Part shown: piece after piece, positions 13,366-22,725 of the stretch
Numbering within the stretch: the first letter of the stretch is position 1
Layout: every line of letters begins with the position of its first letter
Source of the DNA: an uncultured Prochlorococcus sp.
GTDB taxonomy: Bacteria > Cyanobacteriota > Cyanobacteriia > PCC-6307 > Cyanobiaceae
DNA length: 64,000 nt
Reading direction: 5' to 3'
Assembly (NCBI GenBank): GCA_902583265.1
Contig: CACHVD010000001.1
Location: forward strand, 1 to 64,000
Notes under the pieces: model-generated
Databases searched by the model: none
Told to the model about the DNA's origin: nothing
What the model saw: the letters and a program-made list of their open reading frames with translations, nothing else
Made by a program: the position numbers and the translations under genes

Positions 13366-13588
13366 CGGAAATAACATAATGTAAATTTTTTCTTAACACA
13401 ACAGTATGTTTTGATGCACTAACTAATTTGCATAAGTATTGACATATCAATTGTACCAAGGGTGATAAGTTTAACTTATGAATGATAGAAAAAACATTAA
13501 TGGAGATTTTATCGAAAACGCTTGACTTATAAGTACTTAATGAAGCATTCTTCGAATTGAACATTCCACATTTAGTATTTAGTAGACA

Positions 13589-13900
13589 ATGGCTACAGAA
13601 ACAATGGGTATCGCTCTCGGCATGATCGAGACACGCGGACTTGTACCTGCAATCGAAGCAGCTGACGCAATGACAAAGGCTGCAGAAGTTCGCCTTATTG
13701 GTCGTGAATTCGTTGGTGGCGGTTATGTCACAGTATTAGTTAGAGGCGAAACAGGCGCAGTTAACGCAGCTGTTAGAGCTGGCGCTGATGCTTGTGAAAG
13801 AGTTGGTGACGGGTTAGTTGCAGCTCACATTATTGCTCGCCCTCATAGAGAAGTTGAACCTGCTCTAGGTAATGGTGAATTTCTTGGTCAAAAGGACTAA
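13589..13900 (+). CDS. csoS1: Carboxysome shell protein CsoS1 (BMC domain)
   Basis: 'MATETMGIALGMIETRGLVPAIEAADAMTKAAEVRLIGREFVGGGYVTVLVRGETGAVNAAVRAGADA'. Confidence 0.97.
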   Translation: MATETMGIALGMIETRGLVPAIEAADAMTKAAEVRLIGREFVGGGYVTVLVRGETGAVNAAVRAGADACERVGDGLVAAHIIARPHREVEPALGNGEFLGQKD

Positions 13901-13969
13901 TTAAGTAAAGCAAGATTTATAAATTTTGCACAATAATTATTTTCCCTACACAGACCTAAATTTATCCTT

Positions 13970-15385
13970 ATGAGTAAGAAGTATGACGCAGGGGTAAAGG
14001 AGTACAGAGATACCTACTGGACTCCAGAATATGTGCCCCTAGACACCGATTTACTAGCCTGTTTCAAATGTACAGGTCAAGAAGGTGTTCCAAGAGAAGA
14101 AGTTGCAGCAGCTGTTGCCGCTGAATCTTCAACAGGTACTTGGTCAACCGTTTGGTCCGAGTTACTTACAGACTTAGAATTTTATAAGGGACGTTGTTAT
14201 CGAATCGAAGACGTTCCTGGAGATCCTGAAGCTTTTTATGCTTTTATTGCATATCCTTTAGATCTTTTTGAAGAAGGTTCGATTACAAACGTACTAACAT
14301 CTCTAGTAGGAAACGTTTTTGGATTTAAAGCTCTAAGACATTTACGTCTAGAAGATATTAGATTCCCAATCGCTTTCATCAAAACTTGCGGCGGTCCACC
14401 AAATGGAATCGTAGTTGAAAGAGATCGTTTAAACAAATATGGAAGACCTCTTCTTGGTTGTACCATTAAACCTAAATTAGGATTATCTGGTAAAAACTAT
14501 GGCCGAGTTGTATATGAGTGCCTTAGAGGTGGCCTTGATTTAACGAAAGATGATGAGAATATAAATTCTCAACCATTCCAGCGTTGGAGAGAAAGATTTG
14601 AGTTTGTTGCAGAAGCAGTTAAGCTTGCTCAGCAAGAAACTGGAGAAGTTAAAGGTCACTACCTAAACTGTACTGCTAACACTCCTGAAGAACTCTACGA
14701 AAGAGCTGAATTTGCAAAAGAGCTAGATATGCCAATCATCATGCATGATTATATAACTGGCGGTTTTACTGCAAATACTGGATTAGCAAACTGGTGTCGT
14801 AAAAATGGCATGCTTCTACATATTCATAGAGCTATGCATGCTGTTATTGATAGACATCCTAAACATGGAATCCATTTCAGAGTTCTAGCAAAATGTTTGA
14901 GACTCTCCGGAGGAGATCAATTACATACTGGAACTGTTGTTGGAAAACTAGAAGGTGATCGTCAAACAACACTTGGTTATATTGACAACCTAAGAGAGTC
15001 ATTTGTTCCTGAAGATAGATCAAGAGGTAACTTCTTTGATCAAGATTGGGGTTCAATGCCAGGAGTATTTGCTGTCGCATCAGGTGGTATTCACGTATGG
15101 CATATGCCTGCACTCTTAGCAATTTTTGGAGATGATTCTTGTCTTCAGTTCGGTGGAGGAACTCATGGTCATCCATGGGGTTCAGCTGCTGGAGCTGCAG
15201 CCAACAGAGTCGCTTTAGAAGCTTGTGTAAAAGCACGCAATGCTGGTCGCGAAATCGAAAAAGAGAGTAGAGACATTCTTATGGAAGCTGCTAAACACAG
15301 TCCTGAATTAGCTATTGCTCTTGAAACTTGGAAGGAAATTAAGTTTGAGTTTGATACTGTCGACAAACTTGACGTTCAAGGTTAA
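13970..15385 (+). CDS. rbcL: Ribulose-1,5-bisphosphate carboxylase/oxygenase large subunit (form IA)
   Basis: '[22 protein letters not shown]', '[17 protein letters not shown]'; 471 aa; alpha-carboxysome context. Confidence 0.99.
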
Positions 15386-15399
15386 ACCAGATTTCAAAA

Positions 15400-15424
15400 T
15401 TGAGGAGATTCTTCTTCTCCTCAA
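15400..15424 (+). promoter_or_regulatory. Intercistronic hairpin rbcL-rbcS
   Basis: TTGAGGAGA-TTCTTCT-TCTCCTCAA, perfect 9-bp stem. Confidence 0.6.
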
Positions 15425-15478
15425 ACTTCTACAAATCTCGTTCTATTACGAGTAATTTCATTCACATTTAAATTAATT

Positions 15479-15820
15479 ATGCCTTTCCAGAGCACAGTAG
15501 GCGACTATCAAACAGTTGCAACCCTGGAAACATTCGGTTTCTTACCACCGATGACCCAGGAAGAAATATATGATCAAATTGCATACATAATTGCTCAAGG
15601 TTGGAGTCCTGTTATTGAGCATGTTCATCCTAGTGGGAGTATGCAAACTTATTGGTCTTATTGGAAGCTCCCATTCTTTGGGGAAAAAGATCTTAACTTG
15701 GTTGTAAGTGAATTAGAGGCATGTCATAGAGCATACCCTGATCACCATGTAAGAATCATCGGATACGATGCTTACACACAAAGCCAAGGAACAGCTTTTG
15801 TAGTTTTCCAAGGACGTTAA
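15479..15820 (+). CDS. rbcS: RuBisCO small subunit
   Basis: 'MPFQSTVGDYQTVATLETFGFLPPMTQEEIYDQIAYIIAQGWSPVIEH', 'YWKLPFFGEKD'. Confidence 0.98.
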   Translation: MPFQSTVGDYQTVATLETFGFLPPMTQEEIYDQIAYIIAQGWSPVIEHVHPSGSMQTYWSYWKLPFFGEKDLNLVVSELEACHRAYPDHHVRIIGYDAYTQSQGTAFVVFQGR

Positions 15821-15842
15821 ATCTACTTTATGTAGTAAATAT

Positions 15843-15876
15843 CTTTCTCCAAAAAATATTTTTGGAGAAAGTTTTT
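15843..15876 (+). terminator. Intrinsic terminator/attenuator-like hairpin between rbcS and csoS2
   Basis: CTTTCTCCAAAAA-ATA-TTTTTGGAGAAAG, 13-bp perfect stem followed by TTTTT. Confidence 0.7.
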
Positions 15877-15901
15877 CAAAAGAGTTTCACATTTGAAGAT
15901 T

Positions 15902-18187
15902 ATGTCAAAAAAAACCAGTAGAGAGATTGCACTAGAAAGAAGAAAGGCAATGAGTGATAGCGGTAAAAAAGCTGCTGCCTACTCTTCAACTACTAAAGAT
16001 AGAGTTAGATCTTCTCAAGATATACAGATTTCTGGTACTCAGTCTTCTTCGAATAATCAATCAGTTACAAAACATATTCCAAAAACGCAAGTAAATAGTA
16101 AGTTTTCTTCAACAACTTTATCTAGTAAAGAGTTAGTAATAGAGAGAAGAAAAGCAATGTCTACTCATGGGAAGTCTGCTATAACTTCATCAGATAGAAC
16201 CCGTACTGATGTTAAAAAAGAAAGTCCTGTAAACATAGTTAAATCAACCAAAAGTAAAAATCAAGAAAGTCAAGATTCAACTAGTACAGAATCAAAGTCC
16301 CTAAAACCCAACGTTAAAAGAAGAATTAACCAGAAGAGAAAGCCTATTACAAATACAAGTAGAGATATTGTTTTAGCGAGAAGAGAAGCTCAATCTAAGC
16401 ATGGTAAATCAGCAACTAAACAGAATACGAGTGCGGCTTCTTTAGCTAGAAGGGGAGACCCAGATTTAACTAGTAGAGAAATTTCTCAGAGAGTGAGAGA
16501 GCTAAGAAGTAAAACTGGTGCCACAGGCAAAAAAGGTAATGGTAAATGTAGACCATGTGGTCCAAATAAAAATGGCGCCAAACAAAATATTGCTGATGCT
16601 AGCTGGAAAGTTGGTAAAAGTGAAACTGATTCAGGTCAAATAATTACTGGAACACAAGCTAACAGATCTGTAAAAACTACAGGTAATGAAGCAAGTACAT
16701 GCAGAACTGTCACTGGAACTCAATATATGGGAGCAGAGGTAGTTGATCAATTTTGTCAAGATAGACCAAATTATAAACAACCACTTAGATCTACTGTTAC
16801 CTCTACAACATCAGGTAATAAAGTAACTGGAAATGAAGTTGGTAGATCTGAGAGAGTCACAGGCGATGAGCCTGGGACTTGTAAAAACCTTACAGGTACT
16901 GAATATATATCTGCTAATCAATCACAGAAATATTGTGGTGATGTTCCAAAAAATCCTTCAAAGGTTAAACATAGCACTACAATTGATGGATTAAAAGTAT
17001 CTGGATCACTTCCTGGTAGATCAACCTTAGTTACTGGAGATGAATCAGGTTCTGGACATCAGTTAACTGGAGATCAATATCTTGGCTCAGAGCCAAATAC
17101 AAAAGGTAAAGCATTTGAAAAAGTTGGCAGCTACAACACTCTTAATGGGAATAATGTAACCGGTACAGGGGTAGGAAGATCAGACCATATGACAGGCAAT
17201 GAACATGGGAGTTGCAAGAATGTAACTGGTGATGAGTACATAGGATCTCAACAATATGAGAAGTTTTGCGGTTCAAAACCAATACCAGAAGCTAGAAAAG
17301 TAGGTTTAAGCCTTTCTTCAAAGTCAAATTTAATAAGCGGTACTATGACAGGAAGGTCAAAAATAGTAACTGGAGATGAACCAGGTTCATGCAAAGTTTT
17401 AACAGGAACACCATACGCAGGCTTAGATCAGATTAATGAAAATTGTAATAATGAAACTTCTGAAGATATGAAATCCCGAGCAACAGTTAATTCTGGAAAT
17501 AATTCAAATGCTAGACTTACAGGCCAACAACCAGGAATTGGTGGAGTAATGACAGGTGCTAAGAAGGGTGCTTGTAAGAATCTAACAGGTACTCCCTATG
17601 TTGGTGGAGATCAGTTCTCACAATCTTGTGATAACCCTCCACATGATATTGCTTATGCTAATCCAGAAAAGTCTGCAGGTAACTCTTGGAACGAATTCTC
17701 TGTTAAATCCCCGTCAAGAGACAAATATTCTGAAAAAAATACTCAAGGTGTTACGGGTAATGAATATGAAAATGGTTCAAAGGTAACAGGCCCTTTTGAT
17801 ATGGCAGTAGATAAGGTCACGGGTACTGAAAAATTTAGATTTGAACCGAATAAAAATATAACTTATAAACAAAAAATGGAAATTGATGAGGCAGACCGTG
17901 TAGCAAAGACACCAGAAAAAAGAGTGGCATCAAGGATTACTGGTGAAGGACAATCAGTGGGAAACGTAACAGGTGATGATTGGGATCGCGGTGATAAGGT
18001 GACGGGCACAGAGGGAGCTTCTTCTAGAAAGAGAAATCCATCAAGAGCAGGATTTATGAGCGCAATGCCACCTATGGAAGTTAAAAGAAATGAGGAAACT
18101 GAAAAACCAGATTTCTTGATAACTGGATCTAGTGGTAATACTCGTGAAGGACAACTTGTTACCTTTTCAGGTGGTGCAAGAGGTTAA
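15902..18187 (+). CDS. csoS2: Carboxysome assembly protein CsoS2
   Basis: Four N-terminal 'SRE(I/L)xxxRRxAMSxxGK'-type motifs, six 'VTGxxxGRSxxVTGDExGxCKxxTGTxYxG...C' middle repeats, conserved C-terminus. ORF track uses TTG 15893; ATG at 15902 gives MSKKTSREIALERR. Confidence 0.96.
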   Translation: MSKKTSREIALERRKAMSDSGKKAAAYSSTTKDRVRSSQDIQISGTQSSSNNQSVTKHIPKTQVNSKFSSTTLSSKELVIERRKAMSTHGKSAITSSDRTRTDVKKESPVNIVKSTKSKNQESQDSTSTESKSLKPNVKRRINQKRKPITNTSRDIVLARREAQSKHGKSATKQNTSAASLARRGDPDLTSREISQRVRELRSKTGATGKKGNGKCRPCGPNKNGAKQNIADASWKVGKSETDSGQIITGTQANRSVKTTGNEASTCRTVTGTQYMGAEVVDQFCQDRPNYKQPLRSTVTSTTSGNKVTGNEVGRSERVTGDEPGTCKNLTGTEYISANQSQKYCGDVPKNPSKVKHSTTIDGLKVSGSLPGRSTLVTGDESGSGHQLTGDQYLGSEPNTKGKAFEKVGSYNTLNGNNVTGTGVGRSDHMTGNEHGSCKNVTGDEYIGSQQYEKFCGSKPIPEARKVGLSLSSKSNLISGTMTGRSKIVTGDEPGSCKVLTGTPYAGLDQINENCNNETSEDMKSRATVNSGNNSNARLTGQQPGIGGVMTGAKKGACKNLTGTPYVGGDQFSQSCDNPPHDIAYANPEKSAGNSWNEFSVKSPSRDKYSEKNTQGVTGNEYENGSKVTGPFDMAVDKVTGTEKFRFEPNKNITYKQKMEIDEADRVAKTPEKRVASRITGEGQSVGNVTGDDWDRGDKVTGTEGASSRKRNPSRAGFMSAMPPMEVKRNEETEKPDFLITGSSGNTREGQLVTFSGGARG

Positions 18188-18194
18188 TTAAATA

Positions 18195-19724
18195 ATGCCT
18201 TTAAGAGGACTGGCTAAAGCCAAGAACTTCACATTGGGGCCAACCGCTCCAATGAAAACTTTTACTGAAAATATCCAAATACAAACACAAGAATCAAATA
18301 ATTTCCGAAATTCTGGAAAGTCTCATAATTTAACAAATAATATTCAAAATGAAAATCTATTTAGGTATGAAAGCAAAATAAAAAGTGATTTTGACGAAAT
18401 TGTTCCAACTCTCAAAGAAATTGCTCGAATTCAACATCACGAAGATTTTATAAATAAAGCTCAAAAAATATCAAGAAAAAATTTGGGAATAGATCTACCA
18501 CTTCATGTACTAGATAAATCTTGGGTAAAACCTCTTGATATGAGGGCTTTATATGCATGGTGTACTTTCAAACAGCATGAGAAACTTAGCGACAATTTTT
18601 TTAACAATGATCCACTTGAAAGCGCTGCTGGAAGTAAGGATGCGCAAGACTTTGAAAAATTTCTTTTAGATTGTGGAATACATTTACTTGATATAACTCC
18701 TTGTTCAGATGGAAGATTAGCTCATTCAGTTGCTTATGTAATGAGAATACCTTTTAGTTCAGTAAGAAGAAGATCCCATGCTGGAGCACTATTCGATATT
18801 GAAAATACCGTTAATCGATGGGTAAAAACTGAACATAAAAGATATAGAGAGAACGTTCCTAATGAAGCTCATAAAGATACTAGGTACTTAAAAGTTGTAA
18901 CTTATCATTTTAGTTCGGTAGATCCTCTTCATCAGGGATGCGCAGCTCATGGGAGTAATGATGAGTTAGCTGCAGCAGAAGGTCGAAATAAATTATATGC
19001 TTTCAAAGAGGCTGTAGAGAATAGCTTTTGTTGTGGGGCTTCCGTGGATTTAATGTTAATTGGACTTGATACAGACACTGATTCATTAAAAATACATTTA
19101 TCAACTAGCGATGGCAATATAGATTTAGAAAAAACTATTTCTACATTAGAAATTTATAATTCAACAATTAATTTTTCAAGAGAGGATGCGGAAAGAGAAA
19201 TTTGCCAGACAATTTCTAATCAATCTTCAAAAGATAAACTCCATGGAATGGAAAAATTTATGTATAAATTAATTGTCAATAATATTTCTCAAATTGATTA
19301 TGTTAAGAGATTTCATAATGGTTCTTATGAAGATATTGGACATGCAGAAAGGTTTATTGGAGTTGGTATAGGTTTTAAAGAAGTACATCTAAGAAATTTA
19401 ACTTATTTTGCTCATTTAGATACAGTTGAAGAAGGGGCTCCAGATTTAGATGTAGGAGTTAAGATTTTTACTGGATTAAATGTTTCTCTAGATCTACCAA
19501 TTCCAGTAGTAATTAGATTTGATTATTCTGGTAAAGTACCTGGTGCAAAAGATAGGGCAATAAAAGATTGTGAAAGAGTTAATAATGCGATATCAATTAG
19601 ATATAAAAATTTAGTTGATCAAGGTTTGTTACATACTTGCTCTACTATTAGAGATAGGGACAACATTCATTCCGCCCAAATTATTGGAATGTCTTTAGAT
19701 AAAAAAACAGAGGAGGCTCACTAG
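18195..19724 (+). CDS. csoS3: Carboxysomal carbonic anhydrase CsoSCA (CsoS3)
   Basis: 509 aa; 'DCGIHLLDITPCSDGRLAHSVAYVMRIPF', 'YHFSSVDPLHQGCAAHGSND'; between csoS2 and csoS4A. Confidence 0.96.
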   Translation: MPLRGLAKAKNFTLGPTAPMKTFTENIQIQTQESNNFRNSGKSHNLTNNIQNENLFRYESKIKSDFDEIVPTLKEIARIQHHEDFINKAQKISRKNLGIDLPLHVLDKSWVKPLDMRALYAWCTFKQHEKLSDNFFNNDPLESAAGSKDAQDFEKFLLDCGIHLLDITPCSDGRLAHSVAYVMRIPFSSVRRRSHAGALFDIENTVNRWVKTEHKRYRENVPNEAHKDTRYLKVVTYHFSSVDPLHQGCAAHGSNDELAAAEGRNKLYAFKEAVENSFCCGASVDLMLIGLDTDTDSLKIHLSTSDGNIDLEKTISTLEIYNSTINFSREDAEREICQTISNQSSKDKLHGMEKFMYKLIVNNISQIDYVKRFHNGSYEDIGHAERFIGVGIGFKEVHLRNLTYFAHLDTVEEGAPDLDVGVKIFTGLNVSLDLPIPVVIRFDYSGKVPGAKDRAIKDCERVNNAISIRYKNLVDQGLLHTCSTIRDRDNIHSAQIIGMSLDKKTEEAH

Positions 19725-19726
19725 TT

Positions 19727-19978
19727 ATGTTAATTTGTAAGGTTGTAAAACCACTTGTTTCTACCAATAGGATACCTGGTTTTGAACATAAACATCTGCA
19801 AGTTGTATTAGATGGTTCTTCTAACAAAGTTGCAGTTGATGCTGTTGGCTGTAAGCCAGGAGATTGGGTTATTTGTGTTGGAAGTTCTGCTGCTAGAGAA
19901 GCAGCGGGAAGCAAATCTTATCCAAGCGATTTAACGATTGTTGGAATAATTGATCATTGGGATCCTGACAAGTCATAA
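19727..19978 (+). CDS. csoS4A: Carboxysome pentameric vertex protein CsoS4A
   Basis: 'MLICKVVKPLVSTNRIPGFEHKHLQVVLDGSSNKVAVDAVGCKPGDWVICVGSSAAREAAGSK'. Confidence 0.95.
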   Translation: MLICKVVKPLVSTNRIPGFEHKHLQVVLDGSSNKVAVDAVGCKPGDWVICVGSSAAREAAGSKSYPSDLTIVGIIDHWDPDKS

Positions 19979-19996
19979 AAAAGGAGGACAGAAATT

Positions 19997-20245
19997 GTGG
20001 AAATCATGAAGGTATTAGGAAGGATGGTATGTACTCAAAGAGTCGCTGGCCTAGGTCATATGAATTTACGAATTTTAGAAAATAATAAAGGAAAGAAATT
20101 AGTTGCTGTTGATCCTGTTGGTGCTAGAGAAGGTAACTGGGTTTTTACTTCTAGTGGCTCTGCAGCAAGATTTGCATGCCCTAATCCAGAAGTTCAAACT
20201 GATTTAACGATTGGCGGTATTATTGATTATTGGGAGAGTGACTAA
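19997..20245 (+). CDS. csoS4B: Carboxysome pentameric vertex protein CsoS4B
   Basis: 'MKVLGRMVCTQRVAGLGHMNLRILENNKGKKLVAVDPVGAREGNWVFTSSGSAARFA'. Confidence 0.95.
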   Translation: MEIMKVLGRMVCTQRVAGLGHMNLRILENNKGKKLVAVDPVGAREGNWVFTSSGSAARFACPNPEVQTDLTIGGIIDYWESD

Positions 20246-20319
20246 AAATTTTAACTTCAAAAAATTATTGAGAAACTTTGTTGAAGGTATAGTGTAATTA
20301 GTCTTGAATAAACAATGTA

Positions 20320-20559
20320 ATGTGGAATGAAAGAGAATCACCTTTGAGGATTGAAAAAAGATTTAATTTTGAGCAATACTCAAAAATTAGTAAATTCATG
20401 GGGAAAATTGAGAAATTATGTAAAGAAAGGGATATCTATCCAAATATCAGCTTTGGTAAGAATTTTGTAAGTCTTTCAATATTTTCAGATGATAAAGAAA
20501 TATCAGACAAGCAAAAAGACTTTTCAAAGGATGTAGATAAATTTTATTTGGAAGATTAG
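20320..20559 (+). CDS. Pterin-4a-carbinolamine dehydratase-like RuBisCO assembly factor (acRAF family)
   Basis: 79 aa, PCD-like 'IEKRFNFEQYSKISKFMGKIEKLCKERDIYPNISFGKNFVSLSIF' immediately after csoS4B. Confidence 0.85.
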   Translation: MWNERESPLRIEKRFNFEQYSKISKFMGKIEKLCKERDIYPNISFGKNFVSLSIFSDDKEISDKQKDFSKDVDKFYLED

Positions 20560-20563
20560 TCCT

Positions 20564-20791
20564 TTAATAATTATTTGGCTTTGCAATATCTCTTTTGATT
20601 AATGCCATTAAATATGTGGGAGCTTTATATCTTCCTGGTAAACATCTATTTAAAGTTTCAAGGTGCCCCCAGCATACTGTCTTTTTTATATCATTAACTG
20701 AGTTACCTTTTAAAATTAATAGCCTTAAAGCCTTACAAAATAGGGGATAGCCTGCTTCTAATTCATCTATATTAAGCTTGGCTGCTGTCAT
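20564..20791 (-). CDS. Small conserved picocyanobacterial protein (DUF3136-like)
   Basis: 75 aa 'MTAAKLNIDELEAGYPLFCKALRLLILKGNSVNDIKKTVCWGHLETLNRCLPGRYKAPTYLMALIKRDI'. Confidence 0.7.
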   Translation of the reverse strand: MTAAKLNIDELEAGYPLFCKALRLLILKGNSVNDIKKTVCWGHLETLNRCLPGRYKAPTYLMALIKRDIAKPNNY

Positions 20792-20876
20792 AGATTAAAG
20801 AGGAATAACCAATTAATAATCTATACAAATATGGCGCAGATTTGGATCATATTTAAAATTTCTCAATAATTAGAAA

Positions 20877-21269
20877 TTAATCTAGAAAGGCGACGCAATC
20901 TATCTCAACTAACACTCCTTTAGGTAGAGATGAAACTTCCACACAGGCCCTCGCTGGAGGATTCTTTACATTGAAAAAATCACTATATATTCTATTGACA
21001 ATTTGAAAATTACTTAGGTCGGTTAAGAAAATAGTTGTTTTTATTACGTCCTCTATTTTTGCTCCACCAGCTTTAAGAACTGCCGCGAGATTTTTTAAAA
21101 CTTGGATAGTTTCCTTCTCTATATCACCTAAACATGTTATTTCATTTAAATCTGGATCTATAGCAATTTGGCCAGAACAATAAATAAAATCACCAGCTTT
21201 TATGGCTTGATTATAAGGTCCGACTGGATCTGGAGCATTTGACGTTTTAATTACTTGTTTTGGGGACAT
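20877..21269 (-). CDS. ridA: RidA family enamine/imine deaminase
   Basis: 'APDPVGPYNQAIKAGDFIYCSGQIAIDP', 'PARACVEVSSLPKGVLVEIDCVAF'. Confidence 0.92.
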   Translation of the reverse strand: MSPKQVIKTSNAPDPVGPYNQAIKAGDFIYCSGQIAIDPDLNEITCLGDIEKETIQVLKNLAAVLKAGGAKIEDVIKTTIFLTDLSNFQIVNRIYSDFFNVKNPPARACVEVSSLPKGVLVEIDCVAFLD

Positions 21270-21293
21270 TTGTTTAATACGATACCTATCTAT

Positions 21294-22034
21294 TTAAACC
21301 CATAAATCTTTATTTGCTCTCAAAAAAGTAAATTCTTCTAAATTTTTTGCTCTTAAGAATAGATTTATTTTCATTTCTTCATCTAGTAAAAATGGAATTG
21401 TCAATTCATTATGAGAAAGTTTTTTTTCAACTTCCGAAAGTTTATTTTTTATATCTTGATCTTTAGGCTTGAGATTCAGTGCCCATAATAGATTTCCCTT
21501 AGTATATTCATGTGCACAATATATGAGAGTATTTTTTGGTAATGATTTGATTTTTTCTAATGAAGAATACATTTGTTGATAAGTTCCTTCAAAAATTCTT
21601 CCACAGCCACCAGAAAATAATGTATCACCAATAAAAAGGACAGGATTTTCCCCATTTAAAAAAAAAGCAATATGTGAGCTTGTATGACCAAGTACTTCAA
21701 TTATTTTTACTTCTTCACCTAAAATATTCAAAATTTCTCCATCCTCTACAGATACATCTTGAAAAGGTATTCGCTTTTTTTCTTTGGAAGAAGCAACTAC
21801 CTCAACATTTGGCCATCTTTCAATAAGATATTTCGTCCCTCCAATGTGATCCGAATGATGATGAGTTTGAAGAACAGCTTTTAAGTGAAAATTATTTTCC
21901 TCAATATATCTAATTACCGGTTCATGAACAGATGGATCTATAACTACAACGGATTTATCTTTTACCCATAACCAAATGATATTATCATTTAAAACTCTGA
22001 GCCCTATAATATTTTGAGCTTTATTAAATTCCAT
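21294..22034 (-). CDS. gloB: Hydroxyacylglutathione hydrolase (glyoxalase II)
   Basis: '[23 protein letters not shown]' THxHxDH motif. ORF track extends to 22214 into hisG; start at 22034 (MEFNKAQN...) is more likely. Confidence 0.88.
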   Translation of the reverse strand: MEFNKAQNIIGLRVLNDNIIWLWVKDKSVVVIDPSVHEPVIRYIEENNFHLKAVLQTHHHSDHIGGTKYLIERWPNVEVVASSKEKKRIPFQDVSVEDGEILNILGEEVKIIEVLGHTSSHIAFFLNGENPVLFIGDTLFSGGCGRIFEGTYQQMYSSLEKIKSLPKNTLIYCAHEYTKGNLLWALNLKPKDQDIKNKLSEVEKKLSHNELTIPFLLDEEMKINLFLRAKNLEEFTFLRANKDLWV

Positions 22035-22074
22035 TGTTAACTTAGAATGAAGAATGCTTGGAAGAAATTGATCT

Positions 22075-22713
22075 ATGTTTACTATAGCTTTACCAAAAGG
22101 AGCTCTGTTAAAAGATTCAATTTCAATTTTTAAAAGAGCTGGGTTAGATTTTTCAGATGCGTTGGACGAAAATAATAGATCACTAACGTTTGAATCAAAT
22201 TGCAAGCGGGCCAAAGCTTTATTAGTAAGAAATGGAGATGTTCCTGTTTATGTAAGTTATGGTCAGGCTGATTTGGGTATTGTTGGATATGACGTTTTAC
22301 GCGAATCTGAATTGAAAGTTGCAAAGTTATTAGATTTAGGATTTGGGGGTTGTCATATGTCGTTGGCAGTAAAGAACAATAGCAATTATTTCAAACCCAC
22401 TGATCTTCCAGCGAATTGTAAAGTTGCAAGTAAATTTACAAAGACAGCAAGATCTTATTTTGATGAATTAAATATACCTGTTGAAATAGTTCATTTGACA
22501 GGATCTGTCGAGCTTGGTCCTATTACAGGTATGGCTGAGGCAATAGTAGATTTGGTGGCGACCGGAAAAACTCTTAAGGAGAATGGTTTAATCAAAATTG
22601 ATGATCTTTTTTACTCAACTGCAAGACTAATTGGCAATCCCTTATCGATGAGGTTAGATGATAATCATCTCAAAGATACGATTTTATCAATAGAATCAAC
22701 TAATGCTTTATAG
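22075..22713 (+). CDS. hisG: ATP phosphoribosyltransferase (short form, catalytic)
   Basis: '[23 protein letters not shown]', '[24 protein letters not shown]'. Confidence 0.95.
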   Translation: MFTIALPKGALLKDSISIFKRAGLDFSDALDENNRSLTFESNCKRAKALLVRNGDVPVYVSYGQADLGIVGYDVLRESELKVAKLLDLGFGGCHMSLAVKNNSNYFKPTDLPANCKVASKFTKTARSYFDELNIPVEIVHLTGSVELGPITGMAEAIVDLVATGKTLKENGLIKIDDLFYSTARLIGNPLSMRLDDNHLKDTILSIESTNAL

Positions 22714-22725
22714 ATGATTAGCTAA

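Noticed and set aside
13304-13564. 86-aa minus-strand ORF in the rdgB-csoS1 spacer
   Set aside because: No recognisable protein features; overlaps the hairpin element and direct repeat, so the noncoding explanation fits better.
14236-15366. Antisense ORFs in rbcL (14236..14466, 14877..15236, 15169..15366)
   Set aside because: Mirror frames of a strongly conserved gene; composition artefacts.
16640-17632. csoS2 repeats as a recent DNA tandem repeat or CRISPR-like array
   Set aside because: Repeats are protein-level and diverged in DNA; they are the known CsoS2 middle-region repeats, with no constant DNA repeat or spacer pattern.
17598-17786. 62-aa ORF in an alternative frame of csoS2
   Set aside because: Fully inside csoS2 with no start context or domain support; not evidence of a programmed frameshift.
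22034-22214. N-terminal extension of the gloB ORF overlapping hisG
   Set aside because: The extra 60 residues are antisense to the conserved hisG N-terminus; MEFNKAQN... at 22034 is the better start.
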